64,000 bases of DNA. Source: Bryobacterales bacterium. Lineage in GTDB: Bacteria > Acidobacteriota > Terriglobia > Bryobacterales > Bryobacteraceae. Position numbers and translations under genes: made by a program. This document shows, in pieces, positions 35,213 to 42,475 of this stretch. The DNA lies in assembly GCA_016789905.1 (NCBI GenBank), contig JAEUQC010000109.1:25528-89527 (forward strand). The letters run 5' to 3'. The first letter of the stretch is position 1. The number at the start of each line of letters is the position of its first letter. Under the pieces are notes generated by a model that was given only the letters and a program-made list of their open reading frames with translations, had not been told where the DNA came from and searched no databases.

Positions 35213-35636
35213 CGTCGCCCGCAGCGCGCAGGTGCTGCTCATCGCCGCCAGTTCCATGCTTTTCGCCGCTTTCACTAGCGCCATGGTGGTGCGCCGCGGC
35301 ATCGGCGGGGATTGGGCCGCGCCGCCGCTGCCCGCTTGGGTCTTGCCAACCATTCTTTTCGCCCCGCTCGCCAGTTGGCTCCTCCACCAAAGACGCGTCA
35401 AGCCCGCCATGGCCGCGGGCGCCGCACTGGTTGCCGCGCAAATCGCCCTGCTGGCCCACTTCCGGATGGCCGTCATCGGGGAGGCATTCTGCGCCGTGTT
35501 AATCGCCGTCCATGCGCTTCATGCCGCTGCCGGTGTGCTCGCTCTCGGTCGTTTTGGCGCCTCCGCCGCCATATTTTGGCACTTCGTCGGTCTGTTATGG
35601 ATCTACGTGCTGTTTCTGTTCGGAGTCTGGGCATGA
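35205..35636 (+). CDS. Short subunit III-like oxidase membrane protein
   Basis: 143 residues with about four membrane helices. The first segment (ASSMLFAAFTSAMVVRRG) matches the start of cytochrome c oxidase subunit III proteins from acidobacteria and bacteroidetes. The end (ALGRFGASAAIFWHFVGLLWIYVLFLF) matches their last helix. It is shorter than a full subunit III, and a second subunit III gene follows, so the two may be complementary or duplicated. It overlaps coxA by 8 nt and the next gene by 4 nt. Confidence 0.75.
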   Translation: MTNVARSAQVLLIAASSMLFAAFTSAMVVRRGIGGDWAAPPLPAWVLPTILFAPLASWLLHQRRVKPAMAAGAALVAAQIALLAHFRMAVIGEAFCAVLIAVHALHAAAGVLALGRFGASAAIFWHFVGLLWIYVLFLFGVWA

Positions 35637-36220
35637 GCGCGCACCGCAATCCCCCCGGCCTCAAGACGCTCGGCATGTGGCTCTTCGTGCTCAGCGACAT
35701 GCTCACTTTTTCCACCCTCCTGGTGGTCTACAGCGCGCTCCGCTTTGCCAACCCGGCCTGGCCCCGGCCCTTTTCCCTCAATCCCGGCATTCTCTTCGCC
35801 ACCATCATGACCATCGTCCTGCTGGCCTCCAGCCTCACCATGGTCTGGGCCGTGGACGCCATCAAACGGGACCAGCGCAAGCGGACCGTCCAGTGGCTCG
35901 GCGCCACCATCCTCGGCGGCGCCGCCTTCATCGCCCTCCATCTCATGGAGTGGTGCCATCTGTTGACCGTCGAAAACATCACTCCCGCCTCCAACCCCTG
36001 GAACGTGCCGCTTTTTGGCGCCGTGTTTTTCGGTGTCACCGGCCTGCACATGGCCCACGTCGCCGCTGGCCTCGTCTATCTTTCCGTGCTCGCCGCCGGC
36101 GTCTCCCGGGGGACGTTCTGCGTCGAAGATGTCGAAACGGGCGGCCTCTACTGGCACTTCGTCGATGTCGTCTGGATGTTCGTCTTCCCGCTTGTATATC
36201 TCATGGCGGTGAAACCATGA
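35633..36220 (+). CDS. coxC: Cytochrome c oxidase subunit III
   Basis: 195 residues, five predicted membrane helices. It begins GLKTLGMWLFVLSDMLTFSTLL and ends GGLYWHFVDVVWMFVFPLVYL, both typical of heme-copper oxidase subunit III. The glutamate in HLMEW matches the conserved buried acidic residue of the family. It stabilises subunit I and lipid near the oxygen path. The true start is the ATG at 35633, which overlaps the previous stop (ATGA). Confidence 0.9.
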   Translation: MSAHRNPPGLKTLGMWLFVLSDMLTFSTLLVVYSALRFANPAWPRPFSLNPGILFATIMTIVLLASSLTMVWAVDAIKRDQRKRTVQWLGATILGGAAFIALHLMEWCHLLTVENITPASNPWNVPLFGAVFFGVTGLHMAHVAAGLVYLSVLAAGVSRGTFCVEDVETGGLYWHFVDVVWMFVFPLVYLMAVKP

Positions 36221-36477
36221 TCGCCGTCTGGCTCCTTCTCGTTGCCATCACGCTCGCCGAGGCTGGCCTGGCCTGGGTCCACACCGCGCCCGCGCTCATG
36301 CTGGCCCTGCTGCTGTTGCTCTCGCTCGCCAAAGCGGCGCTCATCGCCTGGTACTTCATGCACCTGAAGTCGGCCCGGCCCAAACACCTGCCAGCCTTCC
36401 TGTTCACCCTGTTTGCCTGCGTCGGGCTCCTGCTCGCCATCCTCCCGGAGGGTATTCGCGCCTGGAGTATGCGGTGA
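36217..36477 (+). CDS. coxD: Cytochrome c oxidase subunit IV-like small membrane protein
   Basis: 86 residues with three hydrophobic helices. The central motif LAKAALIAWYFMHLKSARP is the recognised signature of the bacterial subunit IV (prokaryotic COX4) family. It probably helps assembly or stability of the oxidase. Both ends overlap neighbours by 4 nt (ATGA at its start, GTGA at its end), so it is translationally coupled within the operon. Confidence 0.85.
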   Translation: MIAVWLLLVAITLAEAGLAWVHTAPALMLALLLLLSLAKAALIAWYFMHLKSARPKHLPAFLFTLFACVGLLLAILPEGIRAWSMR

Positions 36478-36674
36478 AGTCCATCGCTCTTGTCCTGCTC
36501 TGGGCCGCCCTCGCCTGGGGGCAGTGCGCTATGTGCTTCCGCAACGCCGAAGCGCAGTCCCGCGCCCGCGCCGAGGTGTTCAATAAGGGCATCCTCGTCC
36601 TCGCCATCCCGCTTGCCGCCATCGCCGGCGTCATCGCCTGGCTCGCCTATAGCCGCCGGGCCCGCACAATTTGA
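36474..36674 (+). CDS. Small CxxC membrane protein at the end of the oxidase operon
   Basis: 66 residues, GTG start overlapping the coxD stop. An N-terminal signal-like helix (ALVLLWAALAWG) is followed at once by QCAMCFRNAEAQSRA and a second helix (GILVLAIPLAAIAGVIAWLAY). The C-A-M-C pair would lie on the outer face. Similar small proteins occur near oxidase genes in other acidobacteria, as far as I recall. A part in copper or thiol handling during oxidase assembly is an inference from position and the two cysteines. Confidence 0.75.
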   Translation: MKSIALVLLWAALAWGQCAMCFRNAEAQSRARAEVFNKGILVLAIPLAAIAGVIAWLAYSRRARTI

Positions 36675-36702
36675 ACCGGCGCCCGCGCCCGCCCCGCCGT
36701 CA

Positions 36703-37221
36703 TCAGCGCCATCGTCGCGCCCGCGCAATCACAACCGGCGGCCGCAGCGCCTGCCCCTCCGCCGGCGCCATCTGAATTCGCTTCAATACCAGCCAGCCCT
36801 CCACCAGCCGCCCAAACGCCGCGAATCCCTGCCCGTCCGGGTTCCTCCGCCCGCCGAAATCCAGTTCCGGCTGGTCTCCCACGCAAAGGAAAAACTGGTC
36901 CGTCGCCGTGTCCGCCCCCGTCCGCGCCATGCTGATCGTTCCATGCAGGTGCGAAAGGCCTGTTTTCGACGTCCGTTCCAGCGCCACCGCCGCATACCGC
37001 GCCGCGCCCCTTCTCGCCCCGCCCTGAATCACCCCGATTCGCACCTCATTGTCCGGCTGGTTCTCCGGTGTCACCGTCCGGTGAAACTGCCCCCCATCAT
37101 AGGCGCCCGCCTCCGCATAGCGCAGGAAGTTTGCCGCCGTAACCGGGGCCCGCGCCGTATCGATTTCCACAACCAGCGCGCCCAAACTCGTTTCCAACAC
37201 CACGCGTGGCAGTGGTTTCAT
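36703..37221 (-). CDS. Cyclophilin-type peptidyl-prolyl cis-trans isomerase
   Basis: About 172 residues. The cyclophilin fold is recognised from VVLETSLGALVVEIDTARAP, FHRTV, VIQGG, HLHGTISMARTG and TDQFFLCVG. It speeds isomerisation of proline peptide bonds. The ATG at 37221 has GGAGGG 10 nt upstream and begins right at the domain. An in-frame ATG at 37308 with GAGGA close upstream would add 29 residues without homology, so the start is uncertain. No signal peptide is evident. It converges on the oxidase operon and is divergent from the HU gene. Confidence 0.82.
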   Translation of the reverse strand: MKPLPRVVLETSLGALVVEIDTARAPVTAANFLRYAEAGAYDGGQFHRTVTPENQPDNEVRIGVIQGGARRGAARYAAVALERTSKTGLSHLHGTISMARTGADTATDQFFLCVGDQPELDFGGRRNPDGQGFAAFGRLVEGWLVLKRIQMAPAEGQALRPPVVIARARRWR

Positions 37222-37447
37222 CGCGCTGGAACCCTCCAAACCCGCGTCAAATCGGGGTTTCGAGCCCTGCATTGCAAAAAATCCGCGAAAAATGGGCGTT
37301 TCAGGCATATTTCCTCTTTACAGTCGCCGTCTGATTCCCTTATTATCGGAACTGCAATCGCTCGTCGCCAGAACATTTTGTAGTAAAAATGATTTGGGCG
37401 CCGGGGGCGCCTCTTTCGGGAGAATCAGTTTTAGTAAGGAGCTCACA

Positions 37448-37756
37448 ATGGCTGCTGCTGCTCGCATGACGCAGACTCAACTCGTAAAGGCCCTCGTCGA
37501 CGCCGTCGAAGGGTCCTCCAGCAAGCAAGTAAAGGCGCTGCTGGCCGCTTATTCCGACATCGCCATCAAGGAAACCAAGAAGAACGGTGTATTCGTCCTT
37601 CCCGGCCTCGGCCGCCTCGTTCGCCAGGAACGCAAGGCGCGCATGGGCCGCAATCCGGCCACCGGTGCGGCGATCAAGATTCCGGCCAAGAAGGTCGTGA
37701 AATTCCGCGTCGCCAAAGCCGTCAAAGACGCGATCGTTCCGCCGAAGAAGAAGTAG
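37448..37756 (+). CDS. HU-family DNA-binding protein
   Basis: 102 residues, basic. The HU/IHF fold is clear: MTQTQLVKALVDAVEGSSSKQ, then GVFVLPGLGRLVRQERKARMGRNPATG, which forms the DNA-binding arm with its proline-containing tip, and KVVKFRVAKAVKDAI. The tail ends in PPKKK. It bends and compacts DNA. A perfect-looking AAGGAG (37436-37441) lies 6 nt before the ATG, fitting high expression. A strong hairpin terminator follows at 37780-37818. Confidence 0.95.
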   Translation: MAAAARMTQTQLVKALVDAVEGSSSKQVKALLAAYSDIAIKETKKNGVFVLPGLGRLVRQERKARMGRNPATGAAIKIPAKKVVKFRVAKAVKDAIVPPKKK

Positions 37757-37779
37757 GGTCTCCCCCTTCTCATCAAAAA

Positions 37780-37818
37780 CAATCAACCCGCCGGGCAACC
37801 GGCGGGTTGATTGTTTTG
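37780..37818. terminator. Bidirectional rho-independent terminator between HU and tatA
   Basis: A 15-bp perfect stem (37780-37794 with 37799-37813) encloses the 4-nt loop GCAA. TTTT follows on the plus strand and AAAAA precedes, so it can end both the HU transcript and the convergent tatA transcript. Confidence 0.93.
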
Positions 37819-37867
37819 TAGTACCGATTTCTTTCCGCTCAACTTGCGAGCGTCCAGTGGAAGCCCT

Positions 37868-38041
37868 TTAGGCCTGCTTCTTTTCCTCGGTGGGTTTCTG
37901 TTCTTCTTTGATAGCGTTCTTGAAGTTCTTGATACCTTCCCCTAGACCCTTCGCCATTTCAGGGATCTTCTTGCCGCCAAAAAGCAGCAAAGCGATGGCT
38001 AGGATGATAACAAGCTCCATGGGCCCAATTGAGCGTCCCAT
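37868..38041 (-). CDS. tatA: Sec-independent translocase protein TatA/E
   Basis: 57 residues. One membrane helix (MELVIILAIALLLFGGKKIP) is followed by the amphipathic helix (EMAKGLGEGIKNFKNAIKEE) and a charged tail, the standard TatA layout with the F-G-x-K-x-x-P hinge. It forms the pore for folded proteins with a twin-arginine signal, several of which are encoded in this window. AAGGAGG lies 5 nt before the ATG. No tatB or tatC gene is adjacent. Confidence 0.95.
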   Translation of the reverse strand: MGRSIGPMELVIILAIALLLFGGKKIPEMAKGLGEGIKNFKNAIKEEQKPTEEKKQA

Positions 38042-38129
38042 ACGGCCTCCTTCTGAATACAACTATCATTATAGAACCCTTTGGCCCGCGTCAACTCGCC
38101 CGCTCGGCTACGATGAAGGAAGACACCCC

Positions 38130-38294
38130 ATGCCAACCCGGAAAAAGGTGGAAAAGCCCGACAAGGGAAAAACGGCGCGCCGCGCCGCCCGCAACGTTGT
38201 CGGCATTGTCAAAGCCTCGCGGCCTATCGACTCCGATTCCCGCAAAAAGAAGCCGAAGCACAAAAAGGAGTTGGCGCCCGGCGCCGATGAATGA
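38130..38294 (+). CDS. Small basic protein, function unknown
   Basis: 54 residues, about one third lysine or arginine (MPTRKKVEKPDKGKTARRAA, later SRKKKPKHKKE). It has no hydrophobic segment and is probably disordered, possibly a nucleic-acid binder. It is likely real: AAGGA lies about 9 nt upstream of the ATG and the next gene starts inside its stop codon (ATGA). I do not recognise a family. Confidence 0.6.
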   Translation: MPTRKKVEKPDKGKTARRAARNVVGIVKASRPIDSDSRKKKPKHKKELAPGADE

Positions 38295-38932
38295 CTGTCC
38301 GCCTGGCTGTGCTTTCCTTCGCCTCCCTTGGCGCCCTGATGGCCCAGGCGCCCGAACCGGTGTTCTTCTCCTGGCATGCCGTTGAGTACGTCGCCTACTC
38401 TGCCGCCAACCGGGATCTCACCGTTCAACTACACTTTCGTACCACGCACCACTTCGCGCATTTCAGCATGTTGCGCGGTTCCATCTACGGCTCCCAGCAG
38501 TTGCCAAAAGGCTGGAACTGGAACGCGGGCTATCTCCGCCAGGCTGCCGAAGGCAGCATCGACCAGGAGTGGAACCGCCAGCAGCGCGTCTTTTCCTCGC
38601 TCAGCCGCCCCTTCCGTCACTCCCGTCTCCGTCACACGCCCCGCTTTCAGTACGATTACCTCTACGACATGAATACCCCCGCCTACGGCCGCTACCGTTT
38701 CGCCTGGCAAACGGAATGGACCGGGCGCGTCCGTCCCTACGCCGGCGTCGAAGAGTTCGTCGAAAACGCCGGGGTCCAGCGCTTCCGCCCTCGCGCCGGA
38801 GTTCGCTTCCAGGCCGCGCGTTATCTCGATACTGACTTCGTTTACGTGTACGACCGCATCTACCGCCGCGGCAATACCAACCGCCATATCCTCCAAACCA
38901 CGTTCACCTTTCACCGTTCCCGCAAAGACTGA
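38291..38932 (+). CDS. Secreted DUF2490-like outer-membrane beta-barrel protein
   Basis: 213 residues with a signal peptide (MTVRLAVLSFASLGALMAQ). The rest alternates strands with frequent R, Y and F (RYRFAWQTEWTGRVRPYAGVEEF, RPRAGVRFQAARYLDTDFVYVYDR), ending in TFTFHRS. This fits the DUF2490 family of small outer-membrane barrels. The role is unknown. Translation is coupled to the small basic protein by an ATGA overlap. Confidence 0.7.
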   Translation: MTVRLAVLSFASLGALMAQAPEPVFFSWHAVEYVAYSAANRDLTVQLHFRTTHHFAHFSMLRGSIYGSQQLPKGWNWNAGYLRQAAEGSIDQEWNRQQRVFSSLSRPFRHSRLRHTPRFQYDYLYDMNTPAYGRYRFAWQTEWTGRVRPYAGVEEFVENAGVQRFRPRAGVRFQAARYLDTDFVYVYDRIYRRGNTNRHILQTTFTFHRSRKD

Positions 38933-38938
38933 TAGAAT
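38930..38938 (+). promoter_or_regulatory. Extended -10 before the amidohydrolase gene
   Basis: TGATAGAAT (TG at 38930-38931, one base, TAGAAT at 38933-38938) predicts a transcript start near 38945, 2 nt before the ATG at 38947. The TG overlaps the stop codon of the previous gene. Confidence 0.5.
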
Positions 38939-38946
38939 TCGAATCC

Positions 38947-40275
38947 ATGATGCGCAAGGTGTTTTTCCTCCTGCTTGCCGGCGCTGGCCTGCTGCTGGCA
39001 GAGACCCGTGTCTTCCAAGGCTTCACTCTCATCGACGGTACCGGCAAGGCCCCTGTAGCCGATGCCGCCATGGTCATCACCGATGGCCGCATTGCCTACG
39101 TCGGTCCCAAAAAACTCATGAAGGTGCCCGCCGGCAAACCGGAAGTCATCGAACTCGCCGGCAAATACGTCATCCCCGGCCTCATGAACCTGCATTGCCA
39201 CCTGGGCAATACCAAGCGAATGGTGCAGGACCCCAAGAACTTCACCCGCGAGAACGTCAACGATCAACTGAAAACCTACGCCAAAAACGGCGTCACCGCC
39301 GTCCTCAGCATGGGCAGTGACCAGCCGCTGGTCTACGAAATGCGCGCACAACAGCGCGCCGGCCGCCCGTCGCTCACGCGCATCTATACCGCCGGCCGCG
39401 GCTTCACCGGCAAAAACGGCTACCCCACCGCCGCGCCCGGCATGAAAGGCGTGCCCTACGAAGTCACCACCGAACAACAGGTCATCGACGCTGTGAAAAC
39501 CGAAGCCGGACACAAAGTCGACATGCTGAAAATCTGGGTCGACGATCATTTGGGAAAAGATGTCAAAATCCCGCAGAACCTCTCCGCCGCCATCATCCGC
39601 GAAGGCCGCAAACACGGCATCCCCACCTCCGCCCACATTTTCTACCTGAGCGACGCCAAACAACTCGTCTCCGCCGGTCTCCACGGCCTCGGCCACAGCA
39701 TTCGCGATGTCCCTGTCGACGACGAACTCATCAAGCTCATGAAGCAAAAGGGCGCCTGGCTCTCCGCCACCACCCTTACCCGCGAATACTCCGTGTTCAC
39801 CTACGCCAAAGGCGCCACCTGGGCCGATGATCCCTGGTTCGTTCGCAGCGTCGACCCCGCCGACCGCGACACCATCAAAACGCCCGCCTACAAGCAGCGC
39901 ATGGCCGCCGCCGATCCGCACTGGCCCCGCTACGAAAACGAATTCATCGAAATCGCCAAGAAAAACTTGAAGAAACTCGCCGATGCCGGCGTCAGGTTCG
40001 GCTTCGGTACTGACACCGGCCCCCCGGCCCGTTTCCCCGGCTATTTCGAACACCTCGAAATGGAGTTCATGGCCGATGCTGGTCTCACCCCGGCGCAGAT
40101 CCTAGGCGCCGCCACCAAAAGCTCCTCGGAGTTCCTCGGCGTCAGTAAGGATCTGGGTACCCTCGAACGCGGCAAATGGGCTGATTTTGTCGTCCTCGGC
40201 AAGAACCCGCTCCAGAACATCAAAAACACCCGGTCCGTTGAACAGACCTGGGTCGCCGGCAACCGCGCCTACTAA
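38947..40275 (+). CDS. Secreted amidohydrolase (imidazolonepropionase-like family)
   Basis: 442 residues with a signal peptide (RKVFFLLLAGAGLLLAE). Amidohydrolase metal-site motifs are in order: NLHCHLG (H-x-H), a lysine in MLKIWVDD, SAHIF, GLGHS and FGTDTG. The ends form the small beta-sandwich (TLIDGTGKAPVADAAMVITD and LERGKWADFVVLGKNPLQNI). It probably hydrolyses a cyclic amide or peptide-like bond in the periplasm; the substrate is not known. Two ATG codons stand side by side at the start. Confidence 0.88.
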   Translation: MMRKVFFLLLAGAGLLLAETRVFQGFTLIDGTGKAPVADAAMVITDGRIAYVGPKKLMKVPAGKPEVIELAGKYVIPGLMNLHCHLGNTKRMVQDPKNFTRENVNDQLKTYAKNGVTAVLSMGSDQPLVYEMRAQQRAGRPSLTRIYTAGRGFTGKNGYPTAAPGMKGVPYEVTTEQQVIDAVKTEAGHKVDMLKIWVDDHLGKDVKIPQNLSAAIIREGRKHGIPTSAHIFYLSDAKQLVSAGLHGLGHSIRDVPVDDELIKLMKQKGAWLSATTLTREYSVFTYAKGATWADDPWFVRSVDPADRDTIKTPAYKQRMAAADPHWPRYENEFIEIAKKNLKKLADAGVRFGFGTDTGPPARFPGYFEHLEMEFMADAGLTPAQILGAATKSSSEFLGVSKDLGTLERGKWADFVVLGKNPLQNIKNTRSVEQTWVAGNRAY

Positions 40276-40964
40276 CGCGCCAGCGTAACGATCACCGCGT
40301 ACATCATTCCAATTCCCCAACTGGGCGAGGTAACCCAGAACGCCCGCGCCTTGCTCAGGCCCGATAGCGCCGCGAAGCCCAGCACCAGCATCACAATATG
40401 CCATACGGTGAACACAGAAAAGAACCCCGCCAGCCCGTGCAGGAATTTCGAGGCATCCGCTGCCAATAACCCCTCAACGCCGAACGCCGGCGTCAGGTCC
40501 TTGATCAGAATCCCCGCGCCCTTCCCCCGCAGCACCTGCAGGTGCGCCAGCGTCTGCACAGCGTTGATCAGGCCCACGTGCGCCATCAGGTTATAAAGAT
40601 CTGGAAACCGCACGTTCACCTTCAGCATCAGACAAAGCCCAAAGATCAGCGCGGAGCCAATCAGAATCATCAACGCAAACATCATCGGCGCGGAAATGGT
40701 GCTGAAACGCGCCATCGTTTCCATGGATCCGACGAGCGCTTCCAGCTTCGCCGCGTCCATGCCTTGCGGCGGTTCGTTCCGCATCGCCTGCAGCGTGGCC
40801 CGTGGCAACTCGTGATTGTAGGCGCCCATGATGATTCCGCCCGCCAAGATTGGCGGGAACCATGCTGTCTTGTTACCGCGTATGCGGCGGACCGTTTCCG
40901 CCGGGTTGAAAAAGACGTTAAGAATAGCCAGAAGTGCGTTCACTGTCACTTCCGACAATACCAT
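40272..40964 (-). CDS. YIP1-family membrane protein
   Basis: 230 residues with about five membrane helices. The N-terminus (LAILNVFFNPAETVRRIRGNKTAWFPPI) is the usual start of bacterial YIP1 proteins, and TVWHIVMLVLGFAALSGLSK ends the family core. The role of bacterial members is unknown. Its ATG shares a base with the stop of the CRTAC1 gene upstream (TGATG), so it is the last gene of a three-gene coupled operon. It overlaps the convergent amidohydrolase by 4 bp. Confidence 0.83.
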   Translation of the reverse strand: MVLSEVTVNALLAILNVFFNPAETVRRIRGNKTAWFPPILAGGIIMGAYNHELPRATLQAMRNEPPQGMDAAKLEALVGSMETMARFSTISAPMMFALMILIGSALIFGLCLMLKVNVRFPDLYNLMAHVGLINAVQTLAHLQVLRGKGAGILIKDLTPAFGVEGLLAADASKFLHGLAGFFSVFTVWHIVMLVLGFAALSGLSKARAFWVTSPSWGIGMMYAVIVTLAR

Positions 40965-42475
40965 CAAGGCTCCCGCACACTCACTGTTTGGTTCGTCTTC
41001 ACCTGCATCAATGTCTGCCGTTTCCCGCTCGGCCATTCAATCTCAATGCGCGGAACCACCGCCAGGTCCCCCAAGCCAAAATGCACCTCGCGGCTGCTCG
41101 CGCTGGCGTAGCCAACCGCCGTGGTAACCCGGTTCACCTGTTTCCCGATCCTGATCCGCGCCCCCGCGCCGTCCCGGTTCGATTGGGTTCCCTCCAGCCG
41201 CAGCCGCAGCCACCGGCCTGCCCCAGGTGTCCCCCAATGCATCACCGGCGCCTCGCCCAGCCGCGCCACCGCCACATCCATCGCCCCGTCATGATTGAAA
41301 TCGCCGAACCCCGCCCCCCGGTGCCAAGCCGCTGTCCCCATCGGCACAGGCGTAAACGTTCCATCGCCGGCATTGCGCAACAGCAGGTTCGTCTGTTTCG
41401 ACGCACGGCTGGAAAACTTCTCCGTGTTTGTCTGCACGTCCCCGTTGGCTACAAAAACATCCTTCCACCCGTCGTTGTCGAAATCGAATGCCCCGCAGCC
41501 CCACCCGCTGAACGCCATCGTCGCTTTCCCAATTCTCGATGGATACGTCCGGTCCTCAAATACCAGCTTTCCCGTATTTCGATACCACGGGAATGTTTCA
41601 TTGTGAAGCGCCGTCACGAACAGGTCTTCCCACCCGTCGTTGTCGATATCGCGGAACTCCGCGCCCATCGAAGAAAGCGCCCGGCCGTCATCATTGAACG
41701 CGACGCCCGCGGCATCGCCTATCTCCTCAAACGTCCCGTCGCCACGGTTCCGGAATAAGAAATTCGGCGTCGTATCGTTCGTTACAAACGCGTCCATCCA
41801 CCCATCGTGGTCCACGTCCCCAAACGCCACCGCCATCCCCTTGCCCACATGCCCGCCAATCCTGCTCGCCGCGCTCACGTCCGTGAATTTCCCCCCATCG
41901 TTCCGCAGCAGCACATTCGCCAGCCCTTTGTAGAACTGCGGATGGCAATACGTTCGCAACCCCTGTGTCGCGTCGCCGCAGTACGGTTCCGTCTTCGGGT
42001 CCCAATGCACATACCGCACCACAAACAGGTCCAGGTCCCCGTCTTTGTCGTAGTCGAACCATCCCCCGCCTATCGCCCAATCCTCAATCGTCGGAATCGC
42101 CACCTGCGCGAATACACCGCCGCCCTGGTTCCGGTACAGCGCCGATCCGCGCACGCCCGCCACAAAAAGGTCCGGCCGCCCGTCGTTGTCAAAATCGCCC
42201 GCCGCCGCCCCTATGTCGTAGCCCGTCCCGCACAGTCCGCTCTTCGCCGTCACGTCTTCAAATTGTCCGCGCACATTCCGGTATAGACGGTTACAATCTC
42301 CTGGCTTTCTCTTCACCAGCGATTCGGGCGCGCCGTTCGGAAAGAACAAATCGTCCCATCCATCACCGTCAAAATCGAGCACCGCCACCCCGCCCGGCAT
42401 CGTCTCAATCTGGTGCTTTTCCGCCGTCTCGTAGTGGTTCAATGTATGCAAAAACAGTGCCGCCGCAAGTATCAT
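40964..42475 (-). CDS. Secreted CRTAC1-type protein with FG-GAP repeats and ASPIC/UnbV domain
   Basis: 503 residues. The N-terminal helix (MILAAALFLHTLNHYE) is a weak signal. At least six calcium-binding FG-GAP repeats with D-x-D-x-D-G loops follow (VLDFDGDGWDDLFFPNG, WFDYDKDGDLDLFVVR, AFDFDNDGWKDVFVANG), giving a beta-propeller. The C-terminus is an ASPIC/UnbV domain (REVHFGLGDLAVVPRIEIEW). Such proteins are probably extracellular and adhesive. Its ATG overlaps the stop of the related TPR-containing gene by 4 nt. Confidence 0.88.
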   Translation of the reverse strand: MILAAALFLHTLNHYETAEKHQIETMPGGVAVLDFDGDGWDDLFFPNGAPESLVKRKPGDCNRLYRNVRGQFEDVTAKSGLCGTGYDIGAAAGDFDNDGRPDLFVAGVRGSALYRNQGGGVFAQVAIPTIEDWAIGGGWFDYDKDGDLDLFVVRYVHWDPKTEPYCGDATQGLRTYCHPQFYKGLANVLLRNDGGKFTDVSAASRIGGHVGKGMAVAFGDVDHDGWMDAFVTNDTTPNFLFRNRGDGTFEEIGDAAGVAFNDDGRALSSMGAEFRDIDNDGWEDLFVTALHNETFPWYRNTGKLVFEDRTYPSRIGKATMAFSGWGCGAFDFDNDGWKDVFVANGDVQTNTEKFSSRASKQTNLLLRNAGDGTFTPVPMGTAAWHRGAGFGDFNHDGAMDVAVARLGEAPVMHWGTPGAGRWLRLRLEGTQSNRDGAGARIRIGKQVNRVTTAVGYASASSREVHFGLGDLAVVPRIEIEWPSGKRQTLMQVKTNQTVSVREP

